64,000 bases of DNA from Reyranella sp. CPCC 100927. Its GTDB lineage: Bacteria > Pseudomonadota > Alphaproteobacteria > Reyranellales > Reyranellaceae. The stretch is taken from the NCBI RefSeq assembly GCF_007859315.1, contig NZ_VOHA01000017.1, positions 82,031 through 146,030 of the forward strand, read 5' to 3'. Shown here piece by piece: positions 60,350-64,000 of the stretch. Each line of letters begins with the position of its first letter. Position 1 is the first letter of the stretch. The notes beneath the pieces were generated by a model. It saw nothing but the letters and a program-made list of their open reading frames with translations, did not search any database and had not been told where the DNA came from. Both the position numbers and the translations under genes were made by a program.

Positions 60350-61192
60350 TCAATGCGCGAACATCACCGGGATCGGTGACGACAGGATCAGGTGCCTTGT
60401 CAGGCCGCCGAAGATCATCTGGCGCAGGCGGCTCTGGGTGTAGGCGCCCTTGATGATCAGGTCGGCGCCGAACTTGGTGGCCTGGTCCACCATCGCCTGG
60501 CCGGTCGACTTGCCGCCCGACTCGCAGTGCCGTGCCGTCACCGGCAGGCCGTGACGGCGCATCGCGGTGGCGAGTTCGGCGCCGGTGGGACCCTGCACCA
60601 TGGCGCCCTCGATGCTGATCACCTCGATCGCCTCGGCCGCCTTGATCAGCGGCATCGCCATCGACAAGGCGCGCGCCGTCTCGGTCGAGCCGTTCCACGC
60701 CACCACCACCTTCTTGCCCACCGCGGCGTGACGGCCCGACGGCACCACCAGCACCGGCCGGCCGGAGTCGAACAGCGCGCCCTCGAACAGGCTCTCGGGC
60801 ATGCGCGGCAGCGGTCCCGGCTGCGGCACCACCATCATGTCGGCGACGCGGCCGATGGTGCCGATCGCCATCGGCACCGCGTTCTGCAACTCCATCCAGG
60901 TCTGCGACACGCCGGTGCCGCTGCCGTCGCCGGCGGGGATGTTGGCGGCGGCCATCACGCGCTGGAACGCCGCCTGCAGCCCGGCCATGCGCTTGCGCTC
61001 TTCCTCGTCGTCGGCCAGCGGCGTGTCGAACGGCGCGCCCATGCCGACATCGGTCCACGCCACGCTGACGGCGCGATAGGACGGCGGCCCCAGACCGACG
61101 ACATGGGCACCGAAGCGTTGCGCCAGCGCGGCGGCAGTGTCGAACGACGCCGTGTCCTCGGCGTCCCAGGCCAGAACAAGGATGGTCTTCAT
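60350..61192 (-). CDS. Two-domain universal stress protein (UspA family)
   Basis: 280 aa. The N-terminal half (MKTILVLAWDAEDTASFDTA, RFGAHVVGLG) is a degenerate Usp domain. The C-terminal half is more typical: KKVVVAWNGSTETARALSMA and the end LIIKGAYTQSRLRQMIFGGL, where GAYTQSRLRQMIFGG is the usual ATP-binding GxSxxxxxxxGS-like loop in altered form, then TRHLILSSPIPVMFAH. These cytosolic proteins appear under stress. The start at 61192 has GGGAG six bases upstream. The upstream frame is open but unsupported. Confidence 0.9.
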   Translation of the reverse strand: MKTILVLAWDAEDTASFDTAAALAQRFGAHVVGLGPPSYRAVSVAWTDVGMGAPFDTPLADDEEERKRMAGLQAAFQRVMAAANIPAGDGSGTGVSQTWMELQNAVPMAIGTIGRVADMMVVPQPGPLPRMPESLFEGALFDSGRPVLVVPSGRHAAVGKKVVVAWNGSTETARALSMAMPLIKAAEAIEVISIEGAMVQGPTGAELATAMRRHGLPVTARHCESGGKSTGQAMVDQATKFGADLIIKGAYTQSRLRQMIFGGLTRHLILSSPIPVMFAH

Positions 61193-61284
61193 GGCGAACT
61201 CCCTGCGGCTTGTCTTGGACTGGCGGTTCTCGTGACCGCACGCTGCAGAGCATAAACCGAAGTGGATCAGCGCGCGACTCCAGT

Positions 61285-61414
61285 ACCTTCCCCCGCTTGC
61301 GGGGGAAGGTGCCCGAAAGGCGGATGGGGGGCACCGGCCACACACGCCGTCTGGCCGCGAGGCACCCCCATCCGGCGCTGCGCGCCACCTTCCCCCGCGA
61401 CGCGGGGGAAGGTA
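61285..61414. repeat. Composite palindromic repeat, copy 4
   Basis: It starts ACCTTCCCCCGCTTGCGGGG and ends CGCGACGCGGGGGAAGGT. Inner segments GGCGGATGGGGGGCACC and GGCACCCCCATCCGGCG pair. It is nearly identical to copy 3 at its ends and ends eight bases before the putative leu promoter. Confidence 0.87.
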
Positions 61415-61421
61415 CGAGCAC

Positions 61422-61450
61422 TTGACTCCGGCGGTCCATGTCTTATTGAT
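61422..61450 (+). promoter_or_regulatory. Putative promoter of the leu leader/leuA
   Basis: TTGACT and ATTGAT are spaced by 17 bases (or TATTGA at 16). Transcription would begin near 61457, at or next to the ATG of the leader peptide, which would then be translated from a leaderless or nearly leaderless message. Confidence 0.5.
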
Positions 61451-61456
61451 GCACCC

Positions 61457-61504
61457 ATGACGTGGCGACTGCGACTTCGACTTATCGGCGCCGACCTCCT
61501 CTAA
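61457..61504 (+). CDS. leuL: Leucine-rich leader peptide of leuA (attenuator)
   Basis: 15-codon reading frame MTWRLRLRLIGADLL, with five Leu and one Ile, followed by TAA. The last codons and the stop lie in a perfect 8-bp stem (61490-61497 with 61504-61511, GCCGACCT and AGGTCGGC). A further stem (CGGCGG at 61609-61614 with CCGCCG at 61657-61662) is followed by a pyrimidine-rich tract before leuA. Such an arrangement is expected of ribosome-mediated attenuation by leucine supply. No Shine-Dalgarno is visible; the putative promoter suggests a leaderless start. Confidence 0.68.
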   Translation: MTWRLRLRLIGADLL

Positions 61505-61699
61505 GGTCGGCGGCGCGCCCATGCGTGCCTCCCGTCGAAGCGTTCGTCTCTCCTGCTCCGTGCCAGCGCCATGTTCATTCATTCGCATTTCCATTCGCTG
61601 CGACTTAGCGGCGGCTTGCGGGCCTGAGCCTCGCTCGCCCGTGAGCCTCGGCGCGTCCGCCGATCTTCCCTTTCATCCGCGACACGAGAGATCCTGATC
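61505..61699 (+). promoter_or_regulatory. leuA attenuator region
   Basis: 195 bp between the leader peptide and leuA. It contains the 3' arm of the leader hairpin (AGGTCGGC), a GGCGCGCC palindrome, and near 61609-61662 a long stem with pyrimidine-rich tail ATCTTCCCTTTC that may act as the terminator. The nested pair GCGGGC and GCCCGT lies inside it. No protein-coding frame of interest. Confidence 0.5.
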
Positions 61700-63409
61700 A
61701 TGTCCCAGAAACCCATGATGCCCGGCGCGCGCGACAAGTACGTCCCCTTCCGCCAGGTGCCCCTCACCGACCGACAGTGGCCCAGCAAGGTGATCACCAA
61801 GCCGCCGATCTGGTGCTCGGTCGACTTGCGCGACGGCAACCAGGCGCTGATCGAGCCGATGGACGCCGACCGCAAGACCCGCATGTTCAAGATGCTGGTC
61901 GAGATGGGCTTCAAGGAGATCGAGGTCGGCTTCCCCGCCGCCTCGCAGACCGACTTCGACTTCGTGCGCCAGCTGATCGACGACAAGATGGTGCCCGCTG
62001 ACGTCACCATCCAGGTGCTGACCCAGAGCCGGCCCGAACTGATCGAGCGTACCTTCGAGTCGCTGAAGGGCGCCCACCGCGCCATCGTGCATCTCTACAA
62101 CAGCACCTCCACCACGCAGCGCCGCGTCGTGTTCGGCCTGGACATGAACGGCATCATCGACATCGCCGTCTCCGGCGCCAAGCTGGTGAAGAAGCTGGGC
62201 GACGAATACACGGCCGCCGGCACCGAGATCGTCTACGAGTATTCGCCCGAGAGCTTCACCGGCACCGAGCTGGAGTTCGCGCGCGACATCTGCGCCGCCG
62301 TCGCCGACGTCTACCAGCCGACGCCGCAGAAGAAGATGATCATCAACCTGCCGGCGACGGTCGAGATGGCGACCGCCAACATCTACGCCGACCAGATCGA
62401 GTGGTGCCATCGCAACTTCAAGTACCGCGACTCCTTCCTGCTGAGCCTGCATCCGCACAACGACCGCGGCACCGGCGTGGCGGCGGCCGAGCTGGGCTAC
62501 ATGGCCGGCGCCGACCGCATCGAGGGCTGCCTGTTCGGCAACGGCGAGCGCACCGGCAACGTCGACATCGTGACCCTGGCGCTCAACATGTACACCCAGG
62601 GCATCGACCCCGAGATCGACTTCAGCGACATCAACGGCGTGCGCCAGATGGTCGAGTACTGCAACCAGCTGCCGGTGCATCCGCGCCATCCCTACGGCGG
62701 CGACCTGGTGTTCACCGCCTTCTCCGGCTCGCACCAGGACGCCATCAACAAGGGCTTCAAGGCGCTGGAGACGTCCAACAGCAAGGAATGGGACGTCCCC
62801 TACCTGCCGATCGATCCCAAGGACCTGGGGCGCAGCTACGAGGCGATCATCCGCATCAACAGCCAGTCGGGCAAAGGCGGCATCGCCTACATCCTGAAGA
62901 ACGACTACGGCATCGACATGCCGCGGCTGCTGCAGGTCGAGTTCAGCAAGGTCATCCAGCGCATCACCGACGAGACCGGCAAGGAGATCGGCCCGGCCCT
63001 GATCTGGGACACGTTCCAGAAGGAGTATCTTAAGCGGGTCTCGCCGGTCGAGTTCATCGAGCACACCACGCTGCCCACCCCCGGCCATCCCGAGCAGCGC
63101 CATCTCGACGCCAGCATCAAGTTCAACGGCTTCGAGAAGACCATCGCCGGCACCGGCAACGGACCGATCGCCGCCTACGTCGACGCGCTCGGCAAGAACT
63201 GCGGCATCCGGCTGAAGGTGCGCGACTACCACCAGCACGCTGCCGGCGCCGGCTCCGACGCCACCGCCGTGAGCTACATCGAGGCCGAGACCACCGACGG
63301 GCGCGTGCTGTGGGGCGTCGGCATGGACTCCAACATCGTCGCCGCCTCGCTCAAGGCGGTGACGAGTGCCGCGAACCGCATCGCCTCGCCGGTGAGCGCG
63401 CTGGCCTGA
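61700..63409 (+). CDS. leuA: 2-isopropylmalate synthase
   Basis: Condenses 2-oxoisovalerate with acetyl-CoA, the first committed step of leucine synthesis. 569 aa, the long LeuA type (alpha-IPMS type 2). Visible features: PPIWCSVDLRDGNQALIEPM, EIEVGFPAASQTDFDFVRQL, LSLHPHNDRGTGVAAAELGY, EGCLFGNGERTGNVDIVTLA, and a C-terminal LeuA regulatory domain from about residue 440 (GPIAAYVDALGKNCG). It is preceded by the leucine-rich leader peptide, which implies control by leucyl-tRNA supply; the regulatory domain implies leucine feedback. Confidence 0.96.
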   Translation: MSQKPMMPGARDKYVPFRQVPLTDRQWPSKVITKPPIWCSVDLRDGNQALIEPMDADRKTRMFKMLVEMGFKEIEVGFPAASQTDFDFVRQLIDDKMVPADVTIQVLTQSRPELIERTFESLKGAHRAIVHLYNSTSTTQRRVVFGLDMNGIIDIAVSGAKLVKKLGDEYTAAGTEIVYEYSPESFTGTELEFARDICAAVADVYQPTPQKKMIINLPATVEMATANIYADQIEWCHRNFKYRDSFLLSLHPHNDRGTGVAAAELGYMAGADRIEGCLFGNGERTGNVDIVTLALNMYTQGIDPEIDFSDINGVRQMVEYCNQLPVHPRHPYGGDLVFTAFSGSHQDAINKGFKALETSNSKEWDVPYLPIDPKDLGRSYEAIIRINSQSGKGGIAYILKNDYGIDMPRLLQVEFSKVIQRITDETGKEIGPALIWDTFQKEYLKRVSPVEFIEHTTLPTPGHPEQRHLDASIKFNGFEKTIAGTGNGPIAAYVDALGKNCGIRLKVRDYHQHAAGAGSDATAVSYIEAETTDGRVLWGVGMDSNIVAASLKAVTSAANRIASPVSALA

Positions 63410-63437
63410 TTCGGCTGGCAGAACGGCCAGAAAATCC

Positions 63438-63470
63438 CTGGGAGCACGGGCGGGATCCCCGCGCTCCCAG
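63438..63470. repeat. Interspersed palindrome CTGGGAGC...GCTCCCAG
   Basis: Outer arms CTGGGAGC and GCTCCCAG surround GGGCGGGATCCCC in the region after leuA. Related GGGAGCGCGGGCG-type copies are at 54703-54725, 63573 and 63920. Confidence 0.65.
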
Positions 63471-63572
63471 GCCTTGCGCCGCGCGCGAAACGAGCTGCGG
63501 AAATTGCGGAAACCCATCCGTGGACGCCGACGGCACAAGGGCCGACACGGCGCACAATCGAGCGGCCACACG

Positions 63573-63647
63573 CTGGGAGCGCGCGACTCCGTCGCGCGTC
63601 TTCGTCTGGATCGACACATGACGCGCCACAGAGTGGCGCGCCCCCAG
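63573..63647. repeat. 75-bp imperfect palindrome of the GGGAGCGCGCGAC type
   Basis: It begins CTGGGAGCGCGCGACTCCGT and ends GAGTGGCGCGCCCCCAG, with GCGCGTC and GACGCGCC pairing inside. Part of the same interspersed family as the elements at 63438 and 63920. Confidence 0.55.
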
Positions 63648-63717
63648 CGCATGATCGAACCGCCTCAGGCCGTTTCCGTCGGGGGTAGCGGAAATTGCGG
63701 AAATCGGTTGACCGCGG

Positions 63718-63860
63718 CGGCGGCGACAGAAGCGACAGAAAATCATGGTCACCGCGATTCCAAGGTGTAAGCAGGTCTTCCTGACCTGACAGAAAAGCGA
63801 CAGAAAGCGACAGAAAGCGACAGAAAAACGCCGGCGTCGCTCTCCTCGCCGACGACAGAA
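63718..63860. repeat. Short tandem repeat of GCGACAGAA(A)
   Basis: The unit GCGACAGAAA occurs in tandem at 63788-63826 (four near-identical copies of ACAGAAA with AGCG between), with two more copies at 63722-63742 and one near 63852. No coding capacity. Confidence 0.6.
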
Positions 63861-63919
63861 GGGGTTGCGGAAATTGCCGAAACCCGTTGGCCGCGGTGGT
63901 GGGGCCAAAATCGAAACTC

Positions 63920-63943
63920 CTGGGAGCGCGGGCGGGACGCCCA
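63920..63943. repeat. Interspersed GGGAGCGCGGGCGGGACGCCC element
   Basis: The sequence CTGGGAGCGCGGGCGGGACG then CCC contains the GGGCG and CGCCC self-complementary core. It is another copy of the family seen at 54703 and 63438. Confidence 0.6.
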
Positions 63944-64000
63944 TAGGCGCTAACTTAGCATTGGACAGCGGGAACGAGTTGAGATTCAAAGAGGTAGGGG

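Larger units (their letters stand above)
63496..63885. repeat. Three dispersed copies of a GCGGAAATTGCGGAAA unit
   Basis: Copies lie at 63496-63515, 63688-63705 and 63865-63885. The second and third also share what follows (CSGTTGRCCGCGGYGG) over about 36 bases. Each unit contains two GCGGAAA half-repeats. They lie in a gene-free stretch after leuA. Confidence 0.6.
63410..64000. other. 590-bp gene-free stretch rich in short repeats
   Basis: From the leuA stop to the window end no convincing gene is visible. Frames open on either strand translate only the repeats (for example GFPQFPQL and GFGNFRNPF on the minus strand) and show no family pattern or ribosome site. The stretch holds three GGGAGCGCGGG-type palindromes, three GCGGAAATTGCGGAAA copies and a GACAGAAA tandem. 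Confidence 0.6.

Noticed and set aside
61673..63652. A minus-strand frame of 659 codons opposite leuA
   Set aside because: It is fully antisense to leuA; composition is His/Asp/Leu-rich shadow sequence.
63718..63860. Possible CRISPR array (GACAGAAA repeats)
   Set aside because: Units are only about ten bases, contiguous, without spacers of regular length, and no cas genes are present.

Overview
This is a GC-rich chromosomal window from an alphaproteobacterium. The signs are the ctaC-ctaD-ctaB-(small gene)-ctaG-ctaE cytochrome oxidase order, the tatC-serS-surE-pcm-nlpD block, a plant-type glutamate-cysteine ligase beside rsmE, a DUF4170 protein and a CreA protein. A Rhodospirillales- or Reyranella-like relative would fit, but the sequence alone does not settle the genus. 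No rRNA, tRNA, CRISPR array, transposase or prophage was seen.

Layout. 1-9.7 kb, mostly minus strand: partial hrpB helicase, an unknown protein with a TTT solute receptor, a TrmJ-type RNA methylase, an EmrAB efflux pair, citramalate synthase and an HPF-cold-shock fusion. 9.8-12.8 kb, plus strand: MerR regulator with a perfect palindromic operator and an overlapping VOC gene, an ASCH-like protein and a D-lactate dehydrogenase. 12.9-22.6 kb: nitrate assimilation island, reading nasT, leader RNA, nasS, nrtA, nrtB, nrtD, nasA on the minus strand, with siroheme synthase cysG divergent. A pair of sigma-54-type promoters lies between nasT and cysG. 22.6-30.4 kb: ridA, an NlpD-like factor, pcm, surE, serS, tatC, an M32 carboxypeptidase, SURF1 and DUF983. 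30.5-35.8 kb: aa3 oxidase cluster. 36-49 kb: tldD, small secreted and membrane proteins, transporters, acetyltransferases, a MarR-controlled monooxygenase pair, gshA and rsmE. 49-60 kb, mostly plus strand: ubiA, a methyltransferase, an EamA transporter, creA, a membrane protein carrying two DnaK-subdomain-like repeats, ubiD, a D-cysteine desulfhydrase-like enzyme and a HEPN-MNT module. 60-64 kb: universal stress protein, leuA with a leucine-rich leader peptide, and a repeat-rich stretch without a gene.

How the genes work together. Nitrate would enter through NrtABD and be reduced by NasA. NasS and NasT would sense nitrate and act on the RNA leader, while sigma-54 promoters would add nitrogen-status control. 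CysG supplies siroheme for a nitrite reductase that must be encoded elsewhere. UbiA and UbiD make the quinone that feeds the respiratory chain ending in the aa3 oxidase. CimA and LeuA belong to branched-chain amino-acid synthesis.

The last 13 kb contains repeated GC-rich palindromic elements. The most unusual items are the DnaK-fragment membrane protein, the twin sigma-54 promoters with the hexaloop leader, the DUF1127-GNAT fusion and the possibly leaderless leu leader peptide.
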